NCBI GenBank assembly: GCA_020726505.1
Contig: JAHLEZ010000015.1
Location: 1,488,001 to 1,552,000, forward strand
Direction: 5' to 3'
DNA from: Leptodontidium sp. MPI-SDFR-AT-0119
Lineage: Eukaryota > Ascomycota > Leotiomycetes > Helotiales > Leptodontidiaceae
Length of the DNA stretch: 64,000 bases
In this document: positions 1 through 10,262 of the stretch, piece by piece
How positions within the stretch are numbered: the first letter of the stretch is position 1
How the letters are laid out: the number at the start of each line of letters is the position of its first letter
Notes under the pieces: model-generated
Seen by the model: the letters and a program-made list of their open reading frames with translations, nothing else
Database searches by the model: none
What the model was told of the DNA's origin: nothing
Program-made: the position numbers and the translations under genes

Positions 1-665
1 GGAGGTTCTTAATTATGACGGCGTGGACTGGAGCGAGCTAGATTTGGGGAGCTGTAGTAAACTTCTAAGTCAGGGGTGTTATTTCGTCGAGATCGAATGC
101 TAATGAAATGTAGATCCAACCTGGATATACTAAGCATAAACCTGCGCTGGATTGGTTTGATCCTGGCTTCGCTCGTGGATGGACTATCTATATTCTGTGG
201 CAGGTCAACTTGTAAGACCTGGTGTGTGTCTGGGGCCTGCTGTCAGAACTAAAAGGTGTTGAGCCCAAGTGCCCTAATATACAACTACTGCTACTGGATG
301 GTTGGGTTCATGGCCAAAAATCCCAACGACATCGTCCGCTACACTTCAATTTGTCGAGGCGTTGAAGCAGCCGGAGACGCGATTCCCTGTAAGTACGTCT
401 TGCACGTAAATAGATACCGCATTGCTGACATCTTCATCTACCAGCGGGAATAAGTTCTACATCTGCTCCAGTGAGTTTCATCTTGACCAACATTGTAATT
501 CAACTAACAATCTCACAGCTTACCGTCGCCATGGGTATTAACTTTGCACTTTGGGGTGTTGCTTCTGTACCTGCTTGGTTTGTGGTAAGAAAGTTGGATC
601 TACCGGAAAATGAAGAAGGGCCTAGCAGCAGTGATGTGGAGAGTAACTCCAAACTCAGGCTGTAG
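1..665 (+). CDS. UNC93-like (DUF895) MFS-type membrane protein, 3' end only
   Basis: This is the C-terminal part of a multi-span membrane protein whose start lies left of the window. Exons I can place are 114-211, 270-388, 445-470 and 519-665; together they stay in frame to the stop at 663-665. The encoded order is a loop with LDWFDPGFARGW, a segment with NYCYWMVG, then VRYTSICRGVEAAGDAIPSG, a last membrane segment with MGINFALWG and a short acidic/serine tail. That order matches fungal UNC93-like proteins, where the RG(T/V)E(S/A)A stretch precedes the last two helices. Bases 1-113 did not fit one clean reading frame, so the upstream exon border is unresolved. Substrate is unknown for this family in fungi. 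The family call rests on remembered motif order, not on a search. Confidence 0.75.
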
Positions 666-2817
666 TGTAAACAATTCGCGAAGTTGAACCTATCACTGAC
701 TGCTGTCTCGTGCTTGGGTACTAGCCTACGAAGGGTACATGGAGGCACTTGCGACATACTTTGAAGAGAGAAGGTAGAAAGATATAGAAGGAGCGGAAAT
801 ATTGTCTCATGGGGAAACACAAGTGTAGTAGAGCGGTAAACTTACAGAAGAGAGTCTTGGGAAAGATGTCAAACTTCCCCGAAGAACCATGAAGAATACA
901 GAAGTAGCAAGTAGTATTCCATAAAGCTCTAATCGGACTCAGAAGACTCCACTCATGTTCCTCTTTTGAAAATACTGCCCTCTAGCGAATTTGTGATACC
1001 ATCTTTTCGCTACTTTCTAGGCTCGTGGACTCAGCACTCGTGCCGCCAACCTGCACACAACTACTTGATGTCAAAAAGAAGTGCGGTTGTCATAGCCCTC
1101 TTGTTTTGACGTCCAGAAGCTTGAGATAGACCAAGTGCTGTTGTAAGAAACTAGCCACATAGCAACAGAACTAGTTGTCCTAGTGCACTTGCAGGATTTG
1201 TTTGGCGGCCAGGCCTGAACTTGGGCTCGGAATCTGGACCCGGGATGCTTGGGAGATCTAGCGATGTAACAGAGCTAAGAATTCAACAGACAGTAAGAAA
1301 ATTTCGAGTGAGTGATTCTGATGGTGCCGTTTGAGCAACTTTCTTTGCTCTTGTCTTTTGAAAATAAGGAGACTCCTGCGCTATTTGAATGAACGACCGA
1401 GAAGTTTGTGTGAGAAAGGCAGGAATATTGAATTCTGCGAGAAAGGAAAGGCGCCATGACTGGATATATTCATTTCGCCAAAAGATGATTTTTATTCTCA
1501 AAGGGAGTTTGGACTTCCACCTTGCATCCCCCCTCCAAACCCACTTGCCCACTTTTGATCATTCGAGACACGTGCCGCTCGGTTCGGTAGCGCGAGCATC
1601 TAGTCAGGAACAGTGCCAATGCAGCAGCCAAAAGCAGCAAAGAGCGACAACGCAACCGTAAAATTGCTCTCTGGGATCTTTCCTTGCTGCGAGCGAAACT
1701 CTCTCTACTCTCTCGTCCCATTGTAAAGTTAGATGCAGTAACGAAATGACGATGAGGTAGACCTTGAGCACTTTGGTCAATCCAGCAACTTACTGGCGGA
1801 AGTACGGAATTAGCTGTCGTAGACTCATGTTGCACAGCTTCAGCCTTCTTCTGCTCAGCTCCGACGCCTTGCACGCCTTGTCTCCGGAGAATACCACACT
1901 GCCTGCTCTGTGGCTGCCTGCTCACTGCACCGTCTTATTGAGCAGATGTCATTAGGTGCGCCGCCTTTCATCGATTTCAGCGCATAACGGTGCTGCCGGG
2001 TCACCCACAGGCTGCCATCGAGTGCTCAGGCCAGCTCTCGGTTAGCTGTAAATTGGCACCCAAGATTCCACACTACTTCACGCACCAGGAACCAGATCCT
2101 CCTGGCAGTGATCGGCCCCTGAGCAAAAGAGACAACGCCAGTGGAAGTTAGATCGGTTGACTTTTGTATCATGCCCCATTAAAAGCACGAACAGACCAAT
2201 GCGGTCGCGTTCATCTCGATGCTTATGACCAGTCGGCGCAATCCCATCCATCCATCCCTCCGTCTGTCCATTCAGTTATGACGCTGGGCCAGGAGCAGGA
2301 AGACATCAACAGATTATTTTCTTGCGTGAGGTTGCCAGGTCACCATCATCCTGTTTGGGAGAGGAGATATTGGATCTCGATTCCATCCAGGTGACGCGGT
2401 GCAGAAGGAAAGCTCAGTAGTAGTCAGCACTAAAATAAACAGCGTTGTTTATTATGCATTTTGCCGGCTTTAGTTTTGCACAAGTCTGCTCAGTGCTCAC
2501 CATTTCTTCTCTTCAACTGACTCAGCCCTCCTCCTGTCCTGCCTGGGCTCTGGCGCTCAGCTCGCGCCCACCCCTGTCGTTCCGGCCAAAAGCTCATTTC
2601 CTCCCTTCCACCCCCCGCAGGCCCATCAGACCCATCAACCTCGAATTGGCTCCACGGGCCCTCCTCTCCAGCAAATCACAACCCCCAGCCGCTGCCCCTG
2701 GCCTGTGCCGCACCGCTCAGAATATCCACGATGCCTGCCATTTTGTCGGCATTAGGATTGCGCTGCCAGGGCAGGCCATGGGAGGGCGCCATTTGCTTTC
2801 TGGAAGCGTGATGTGCC
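666..2817. other. Intergenic, no gene recognised
   Basis: Only short open frames occur here, on both strands. The longest (1470-1925, minus) is low complexity with no family resemblance. The stretch holds the 3' flank of the UNC93-like gene and the upstream region of the GPI protein gene. A small CATC repeat lies near 2245-2262. I see no tRNA or transposon. Confidence 0.6.
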
Positions 2818-2823
2818 TATATA
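2818..2823 (+). promoter_or_regulatory. TATA-like element before the GPI protein gene
   Basis: TATATA lies about 145 bp upstream of the ATG at 2967. It is followed by a pyrimidine-rich leader, a usual arrangement for strongly expressed fungal wall-protein genes. Placement is from sequence only; the transcription start is unknown. Confidence 0.45.
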
Positions 2824-2966
2824 GCTTTGCTTCCCACTCTATCGGACTCTTCGACCTTGCTTCACCTTACTTCAGTTCTAATATTCCACCCCCGATCTCC
2901 AACTTTTGTATCTATCGATACGTGACACTCATTAGATCTTTCTTCTCGCAAATCCATAATTTCAAA

Positions 2967-3786
2967 ATGCAATACTCATTCGTTGCCGCTGCCGTCCTGG
3001 CATTCACCTCCTCAGTCTTCGCCCAGACTGCTGGTTTCGCAGTCATGACTGTCCCATCTCAAGACCAGAACGTCGAGGCTGGTTCAACCCTCGACATCAC
3101 ATGGGCGCCATCCACCACGAACACTGGCGCCATCACCATTCAGCTCCTCCAGGGTGCCTCCCCATCAACTCTTGAGATCGGAGAGACTATCGCTGGTTTG
3201 TGTGCCCGCTTCTCCTTAGTTGTAGCAAACATCCCTAACAACCATTTTAGCAAGCATCGATCAGACCACCGGAAAGTTTGCCTGGACTGTCCCCAAGGAT
3301 CTCAAGAGCTTCGCGACCTACGGATTCAAGATTACTCTCGACTCCACCAAGTCCAACCCCAACCCAGTCTTCCAATTCAGTTTCCCATTCCACATCACTG
3401 GATTGAGCGGCTCCTCCTCAGCCTCTGCCTATGCCACTGGAGGAACCACCACCGTTCACCTCTCCACTGGAACTGGATACACTGCTAAGCCAACAACCAC
3501 CTCAATCTCATCCTACGTCCTGAGCTCCGCCTCAGTGAACAGCACCTCCACCTACGTTCCAGTGACCACCTACTCTGCATCCACCTCAGGATCCGGAGCA
3601 GTCGTCTACCCAACGGCCAATGTCACTCTCTCCACCACTCTCAGACCAACTGCCTCAGCATCAGGCTCTAGCACCGCCTCCGGTACCACCGCCCCAGCAG
3701 CAACTGTCACCGGCAACTCTGCATCATCCATCGCCCGCGGTGGACTTGCAGTTGCCGCTGGTATGGTTCTCGCATTCGCCCTGTAA
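2967..3786 (+). CDS. GPI-anchored Ser/Thr-rich cell-wall protein, Kre9/Knh1-like N-terminal domain
   Basis: Two exons, 2967-3195 and 3251-3786, give 254 aa. Residues 1-18 are a signal peptide ending near FAQ. Next comes a compact beta-rich domain of about 100 residues, with VPSQDQNVEAGSTLDITWAP and later GKFAWTVP and FQFSFPFHITG. This resembles the Kre9/Knh1 N-terminal (Ser/Thr-rich GPI protein) family. The following ~110 residues are Ser/Thr-rich and likely heavily O-mannosylated. The end, GNSASS then a hydrophobic GLAVAAGMVLAFAL, fits a GPI-anchor signal with the attachment site near the Asn/Ser. Expected location is plasma membrane or cell wall, with a role in wall glucan organisation or surface properties. 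The open frame extends upstream of 2967 without a stop, but that part is low complexity. I chose this ATG because it begins the signal peptide. Confidence 0.9.
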
Positions 3787-4384
3787 ACGGCTATCGTCAT
3801 TTCACGCATCTGGATCCGGCACGGAAAATGGGAGAACATGGGAACGGTCGCATAATAAAGAGGGGGTGGATAGCAAAGGCGGCTACGCCTACTGGCTATC
3901 TCACTTGGTAATTTGCATGTGCATCATATCACGAGGCGAGGCGTTCTGCGATGTAAACTGGTACAACCTTGTTTAGTCAATTTGATATCATCTGCTTTTC
4001 GACCTCGACGTTAATTTTTGTCATGTGTGATTATAGTGAAATAGTTGGTATGCATCATGTGCTATTTGTTAACCTCGTGTCTTCTACTCTTGATGTGAGT
4101 GAATTAACTTCTCAGTCTCGCTTCCCTCACATCTTCAATTGTTCCATTCCATTAAATACTGCCTTGATGCTTTTCGCTTCCCTCGCCTATTCCATTAAAC
4201 GTCTTACTCAGTGACGCATACAACTACTCCAATTCTCTCATTTGCTACTGTCGTCTCACCACCCATCGCATCCCATCCGAACTTTCTCACATCATCCCAC
4301 TCGGGCCACAATACGGGGTCGGGGGCTCGGAGTTGGTGTTTCGGCCCGCAAGTTTCACCCGTTTCAGCCCACCAAGAAGGGATA
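3787..4384. other. Short intergenic region between convergent genes
   Basis: The 3' flanks of the GPI protein gene and of the minus-strand gene at 4385-4873. It is T-rich and carries no recognisable gene; presumably 3' UTRs. Confidence 0.5.
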
Positions 4385-4873
4385 TCAGACGTTCGGACAC
4401 AGCTCGAACAGACTCTCGACCCATTTCTCTGTCCGTTCCTTGGCCAGCTTCTTAGCGAGCTGGTAGAGTCGTTCTTGCTCGGCTTCTGAGATCAGGTTTT
4501 CTTCTTCTGGTTTGTGTTGTTTGGGTTGGACGGGTGGTGGTTGTGGTCGGGGTTGGAATTGGAATTGTTGGAATTGCTGGAGTTGTTGATTCGTTTGGTG
4601 GTGGAATGGAGGCGGATATTGTGGTTGTTGGGGCCAGGAGTGGAAGGTGTGGTACTGGTGGTGTTGTTTAGTGATGGTATGTTTTGGAGTCAGGTATGTT
4701 GTTCTTACATTTGGATTGAATGAACCGACGTTGAAGTCTGAGGAACGTCGTGGTCTTGGCGGCGGGCTCATGTTTGTGTATTTTGTGCTGGTTGGGCTGT
4801 TACCGTTGCTATAGCTGTTTCTGCTTGCCGCATTCTGGCCAAGCAATCCCATCTGCATTCTTTGGTCCTCCAT
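4385..4873 (-). CDS. Hypothetical Gln/Pro-rich small protein
   Basis: A single open frame of 162 aa on the minus strand. The N-terminal third is Ser/Asn-rich with a basic PPPRPRRSS stretch. The middle is Gln/His/Pro-rich (QQLQQFQQFQFQPRPQPPP). The last ~35 residues form a charged amphipathic helix, ISEAEQERLYQLAKKLAKER, followed by WVESLFELCPNV. That non-repetitive helix is the best sign the gene is real. I do not recognise the family. A potential GTAAGA donor near 4710 means a short intron is possible, but the frame is open through it. Function is unknown. A disordered, coiled-coil-tipped regulatory or adaptor protein is one reading. Confidence 0.5.
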   Translation of the reverse strand: MEDQRMQMGLLGQNAASRNSYSNGNSPTSTKYTNMSPPPRPRRSSDFNVGSFNPNVRTTYLTPKHTITKQHHQYHTFHSWPQQPQYPPPFHHQTNQQLQQFQQFQFQPRPQPPPVQPKQHKPEEENLISEAEQERLYQLAKKLAKERTEKWVESLFELCPNV

Positions 4874-6556
4874 TGTGTTTCTCGTTGCTTTTGTGTGTGT
4901 TGTTGCTGTTGTTGATTTTCGATGATTGAAGTCGGGTGGCGCAAGAGGTCATTTTGTTTATAAACCCGAAGTGGGCCATGACGATGAACGCTCCTGCAGT
5001 ATCGGATTTACTTTTGATTCTTATCGACATGTTATTGGAGCATAATTGCGTTCCAGTCCTCTATTGTTGTCTTTGGGCTACCATTTTCTGATGTTTGGGG
5101 GTGAGGGGAGCTTTAAGCGACTTACTAAGTTAGTGCCGTTCCCTATCACGTCACTAGTTTTGGCATGTTTCTACTCATTGGGAGCTCAACAACACCTCGA
5201 TGCTCTTAATAAATACTCAATCTACTACTCCGAGAGTTTACCGCTTCTGAATTACTCACATATGAGCCAAGTTCTGGGTTTCTGTTGCTTTGGTGAAGGT
5301 AGGAGTGAAGACCTCATTGCTCCGGAGAAGAGAGTAACTTGGATGTGAGGAGCAAAATCTAGTATGCGCGACTTTCAGCATCACCCACAAAACTGGGTCT
5401 TGTACCACCTCTTGGGCACTTTAGGTGTGGCGCATCCACCAATAATGCAACGTCCACGTTTAGAGCCTCATCCAGCCTTCTTCGTATGTGGAGCTCACCA
5501 AGCCTAACGATACGCCAACAAGATAAGGCTCCTGAATCCGAGAAGAGCAATTCATCCCACGAGACACTCAAGTATGCAGCTCGAGAGAAAGTCGTAAGTT
5601 CTGGGAGTGTCGTGTAAACTTTCGACGCGGTGTTTCCCTAGCATTGGTCATGGCTGTTGGTTGGGTGGGCGTTCAAGTCTTCGGAAAAACCTACTACCTT
5701 CGAGCTGGCCCATCACTCTATGTCGGAGGGTAGGTTTGTCAAGCTCTTGTTCCTTCTTCATAGGAGCTGATGATAGGTAGAGTATACATACACAAATGCC
5801 AAGCCAAGCTGCATGACTGCGCCCGAAGTTTATTCGACACAATTGGTTTTGTTGCAGATCTACGGAATCATGTTTCCTTGCTCCACAGCATCGTGGATAG
5901 GCTTCAAGACATCACCCGCCCACACGCACACAGCGTTCTATCCCTTCTAAGCCTGTCGGCCTGTACAATACATGGAAAACTTGAAGGGAAGGAGAGAACA
6001 TTACCTTCATGGGTATCTAACAGGAGACGTGCGATCAAAACTTATCCATCGGATCCTTTCTTTCGTTCCTGCGTGTAACACAAGCATCGGTTCTAATGGC
6101 GGATTCATCACAAGCATCCAATCGCTTAGGCCCGCAAAGCCTTCATTGGGTTTGGCATTGTCCAATAAATACTTTGTAATCGATGGGTACCCTCATAATT
6201 GATATCTATGTAAACTACTGTAAGTCGATCACCACCGCCTTTTAGCATACCCTCCGATGAGCTCTTGAGAGACGTTCGTCTCCCAGTATCCACATTACTA
6301 CAAGCCACGATCTCTGTTATGAGAGACTGTCGTTATCTCATGTCAGAGGATAGAAGCTTCCTGTCAACTCGGGGAGTCTCGGCTCGGCAGCTTCCCCCAC
6401 CTTCAACAGTACCCCGCAGTGATCTGCAAGTCTCTTCATCCACCACAACATCAAGATCAGTACAGCTAGTTGTCTAGGAGAATTGCTAACCTCTCAAAAA
6501 AAAAATTGACTTACCTTTCTTGCAATATAAGGCTTGATTTAGTCCATTCAACAGCC
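4874..6556. other. Intergenic, no gene recognised
   Basis: Divergent upstream regions of the minus-strand Gln/Pro-rich gene and the plus-strand aldolase gene. Only short frames under about 100 codons occur, with no recognisable motif. An A9 tract lies near 6497-6505 in the aldolase leader. Confidence 0.55.
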
Positions 6557-7688
6557 ATGGCTCCAGCAGCGACAACCCTCAACAACGAGTCCACCGGCAA
6601 TGCCAACGTTGGTGCTCTAGGAAAGACTGTCTCAGGCAAGAAGCTCAAGATTAGATCATATCCTAAATTCGAGAGTTTGGAAGAAGAAAGATTGTATCGC
6701 AAGCAACATCTCGCTGCTGCGTTTCGAGTGTGCGTGTTTCCAGGCACGAAAAACCCAATATCCCCATGACCATCTCTAACAAAGTATTTAGATTCGCAGA
6801 GCGAGGATTTGATGAGGGTGTTGCAGGGCACATGTGAGTCTCTAGTTCTGGCTACCGAAATATAATTCATTGCTGAGATGCTATTTAGCTCAGTCCGAGA
6901 TCCCATTCTCACAGACCACTTCTGGCTCAACCCGCTCTCGCAACACTTCTCTCAAATCTGTGTTTCCGACTTGATTCTCGTAAACGAAGACGGCGATGTC
7001 GTGATCGGAGATGAACCTATCAATGCTGCAGCATTTGCAATCCATTCTGAAAGTAAGTAATCCCAAAGACACCCAGCTATATCCAGTTACTCACCACCTG
7101 TAGTCCACAAAGCCCGTCCTGATGTACATGCAGCATGCCACGCTCACTCTGTATACGGCAAAGCCTTCTCGTATGTCTTGTTGATCTTCTTATTTTCTCA
7201 ATATCTCATGATCTTCTAGAGGCATTTCTTGCCATCTTCTCAACACTTTTCTAGTTTTTACTAATCCCCGGGCTAGAGTCTTCGGACGTCCCCTTGATAT
7301 GATAACCCAAGATTCACTGCGTTTCTATAACTCGCATGCCGTGTACGATAATTTCGGGGGGATAGTCCTTGACCGCGAAGAAGGAATCCGGATCGCCACC
7401 TGTCTCGGTAATGGCAAAGCAGCAATCCTACAGAACCACGGTCTTCTCACCGTGGGGCAGAGTGTAGACGAAGCAGCGTTTTGGTTCATGAGTCTAGACA
7501 AGACATGCCATGCACAGTTACTTGTTGATGCTGCCAGTGCGGGGAGCGGGCACAAGAAGATCTTTATCGGGGACGAGGAGGCTAAATTTACGTATGGACA
7601 GGTCGGGACGCCGGAAAAAGGCTGGCTTGCATTTCAAGGCTATTACGATGAGATTTTGGCGAAGACTAATGGGAGCTTCTTGAAATAG
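6557..7688 (+). CDS. Class II aldolase/adducin-family protein
   Basis: Five exons (6557-6729, 6792-6833, 6889-7052, 7104-7170, 7277-7688) encode 285 aa. The fold is the class II aldolase/adducin N-terminal domain, a zinc-dependent fold used by fuculose- and ribulose-phosphate aldolases. The metal ligands are visible: the HAH pair at residues 139 and 141 (ARPDVHAACHAHS) and His203 in LQNHGLLTVG. Other family landmarks are FAERGFDEGVAGHISVRDP, FWLNP and a C-terminal ...GTPEKGWLAFQGYYDEIL. There is no targeting signal, so it is probably cytosolic. Fungal members of this cytosolic group mostly lack a proven substrate, so I assign no reaction. The fourth intron (106 bp) is twice the length of the others and resembles the long introns of the ABC transporter gene. 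The gene converges on the esterase with 113 bp between stops. Confidence 0.93.
7171..7276 (+). repeat. Intron 4 of the aldolase gene, probable introner-like copy
   Basis: This 106-bp intron contains GATCTTCTAGAGGCAT followed by CATCTTCTCAACAC. It aligns with the core of the long introns in the ABC transporter gene, for example GATCTTCTGGAGACAC in the intron at 18529. The 5' end (GTATGT) does not match the GTAGGT start of the other copies, so this is a weaker, perhaps older, member. Confidence 0.4.
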
Positions 7689-7801
7689 GGAAGCCAACAT
7701 ATAAGGCATGCTGCTCTCCTGCAGCTTAGCAGACAAATGCATGGATATTAATATGTCTCATTATTGTACGGATTTGTTAACTTTATCTCATCCAGACAAG
7801 C

Positions 7802-9596
7802 TCAAATGGGTACAAACTCGGCAACATCCTTCCAGAACGCGCATCTCTTCGCCAACACATCCACCCTCAAATTCTCAAACCCATCACTGTTGACCACGAA
7901 CTCCTTGCCCGTTTTCCATATCTCCGGTACTCCGGGCTGACTTGAATCCGTAAGCTTGTTCGTATTCGGATCGCCAGTCTGGAAGAAAGATGCAAATGCA
8001 CCCGTGAAGCCATTGTAGATCAGACTCTGAGTTTTCTGCACGGCATTGACTTGGTTCCACTATTGATCACGTCGTCAGTCTTCGAACATTGGAAATACTA
8101 GCATGATTATGAACTTACGAATTGCGTATCAGATGCATGCTTAGCAGGGGAAATCGTATACTCTCCCACATAGCTCTTCTTGCGGGCTCCTCTTGCCATC
8201 CAGTATGCCGGACACGCGAGGACGACATCTCGGAAAATCAGACCCGCTCTGACGTACGTGGTGTTGTAGCTTGAAATCGTCTCTGTTGAGCCAACTGCCG
8301 GATACTGTTCTTTCAGACGCCGGAGATTCCGGTCTGAGAACTTGGGCAGGAAACCTTTCACCCATCCGTCGAAAGATGCTGTGCTGGAGTTGAATGGCGG
8401 AGTTCCTGAGCTGGCTTCGTTTGCTAGTCCTGGGGGTATGAAGTTCTCTCCTTTCTGATTGTTAATATTGCAATAGGCGTACTAAGTTGTGAAAGAGGTG
8501 TGAAGCATACCTTCATGTGTATTGTAAAAACCCCATCCGAGATCAATATCCACATCTCCCTTCTTCGTAAGCTCACTCAAAGGCTTCTTCAAGAACTTCC
8601 CATCGATAACAGGTCCCCAAGTGAAACTACTAGTCGTGAACTCATTACTACCAGCAATCTGCAACGCTGCCGTCCTCAACACCTGCAAATCTGCAGTCTT
8701 CAGACACTTCAAAGATTCGGGCCCTGCACAACCGCTCAAGTTCGCGAACGTATCATAGACGGTTTGCGACTCGATTGAGTCATATTTATACGTCTTGGAC
8801 CAAAAGGGCGAGGAAGCTACCGCTTTGGAGAACAGACGAGGAGAGGAGTTCCCGTTGGCGAGGACTTGCGCAATGACACTTCCGGCACCCGCGGACTGGC
8901 CCCAGATACTGACATCTTTCGGATCGCCGCCAAACTGCTTTACATACTTCCTCGTCCACTCCAGCACGGCTCGTTGATCTAGTAGGCCTGGATTCAGGTC
9001 CGAGGTTGGTGATGCGGCTACCTCAGCGCCCGGGAGGAAGCCGAATGCGTTGACTCGGTAGTTGGGGTAGATGAAGAGGAGATCTGTGGAATTGGTCATG
9101 TTGAGGACTGGGTAGCCTCCTGGTGGGATGGCGAATGGTCCACCGCCTCGGATGAAGCCACCGCCGTGGAAAAAGATCACCACTGGCCGGAGAGGCTTAG
9201 CTGGTGTCCACGGGCGGGAGTAGAGACCGAGATAGAGACAGTCTTCGGAGCCATTGACCTGTGAGATGGTATTGTCAGTATTTGCCTGATTTTCTAATGG
9301 GTGTTTAGGAGGTGAAATAAGTCACATACTGTTCTCTGTGGGCATAGTTCGAATTGCTGATCTGAGTCGTACGTCCCGTTCGTGATGGGAATGGGTGGTT
9401 GTGGTGCTCTGAACCGGTTCTCCCCAACTGGTGGAGCAGCAAAGGGAATCTTTCGCCAATAGTTTATATTGTATGTTGAAGAGTATTTCCCTTGGAAAGT
9501 GCCATAGTCTAGTGGCACGGATAGCTGCTGTGCTTGGCCAGAACAGGTCAAGAAGAAGAGGATATAGGAAAGCAACATTCCTAATGTTTGCGCCAT
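7802..9596 (-). CDS. Secreted type-B carboxylesterase/lipase
   Basis: Four exons (9596-9330, 9258-8511, 8450-8119, 8059-7802) encode 534 aa, the usual length for fungal type-B carboxylesterases. Residues 1-23 are a signal peptide ending near SGQAQQ. The family order is clear: YWRKIPFAAPPVGENRFRAP, then EDCLYLGLYSRP, the oxyanion loop VVIFFHGGGFIRGGG, and the nucleophile elbow IWGQSAGAGS with Ser211. The triad is completed by Glu338 in NTHEGENF and His443 in AKHASDTQF. Several N-glycosylation sequons fit secretion. The elbow has Gln where the common motif has Glu (GESAGG). A TATA-like box lies 108 bp upstream. The expected activity is hydrolysis of carboxylic esters outside the cell; the natural substrate cannot be read from sequence. 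Confidence 0.95.
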
Positions 9597-9703
9597 GGCT
9601 TCTTAAAAGGAGAAGCTGGGTCTGGAGGAAGATGAAGACTCTCTACAAAAGACTCTTTTCCATCGAGAGAGTGATTCATGACTTCGGTCTGGAGAACGAA
9701 GGA

Positions 9704-9711
9704 CTTATATA
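9704..9711 (-). promoter_or_regulatory. TATA-like box of the carboxylesterase gene
   Basis: On the minus strand this reads TATATAAG, 108 bp upstream of the ATG at 9596. Distance and sequence fit a fungal core promoter. Confidence 0.55.
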
Positions 9712-10262
9712 CAGTGTCGAGTTGAAAAGTCACTGAACGACAATGGGAATGCCGGGGTATCGCGGGGATGCCCAGAGAAAACTATGGGGTACCTGGAATG
9801 GGGTAATTGGAACTGGCCAATGGGAGTGAATTTCTAATAGATAGCTCAAGGGGAATACAGACAGGCTGATGGTGGAATTTCCAGGGTGGACAACTAGCTC
9901 GCTAATTGTTCACCCGAAGTTGGGCAATTTGTCCGGAAACTCAAAGCAGACAATGGAAATCTCCTCACGACCCGTATTACATTACAGAATTTCTTATGTT
10001 AAGGAGGAATTCCGGCTTCAAAGAATGGTAATAGTTTTGTGTTGATATAGAAGTACAATTTTCATCAAATATCAAAACCAGTCAGAACTCCACGCTACCC
10101 AAATTTTGCATGACCAGAAGACCAATAATGTACCAAAGAATCGCTGAAGAGAGAAAGACACGCACGCGCGCTCAAGTACCAGAATGAGAGAAGAAAATGA
10201 CGAGATGAACTACCAGAAGCGTTATTCACAGCCGCACTACCACTCGTGGCCCTTTCGTTCTG
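9712..10262. other. Intergenic, no gene recognised
   Basis: Upstream region of the esterase gene and 3' flank of the BTB gene, both minus strand. A CCAAT-type element (as ATTGG on the minus strand) lies near 9816. No open frame of note. Confidence 0.5.

Noticed and set aside
1470..1925. 151-codon minus-strand frame near the left end
   Set aside because: Low complexity, no family resemblance, overlapped by competing frames on the other strand.
2445..2966. Upstream extension of the GPI protein frame
   Set aside because: The frame is open but encodes low-complexity Pro/Ser sequence and covers the TATA-like element. The signal peptide begins at 2967.
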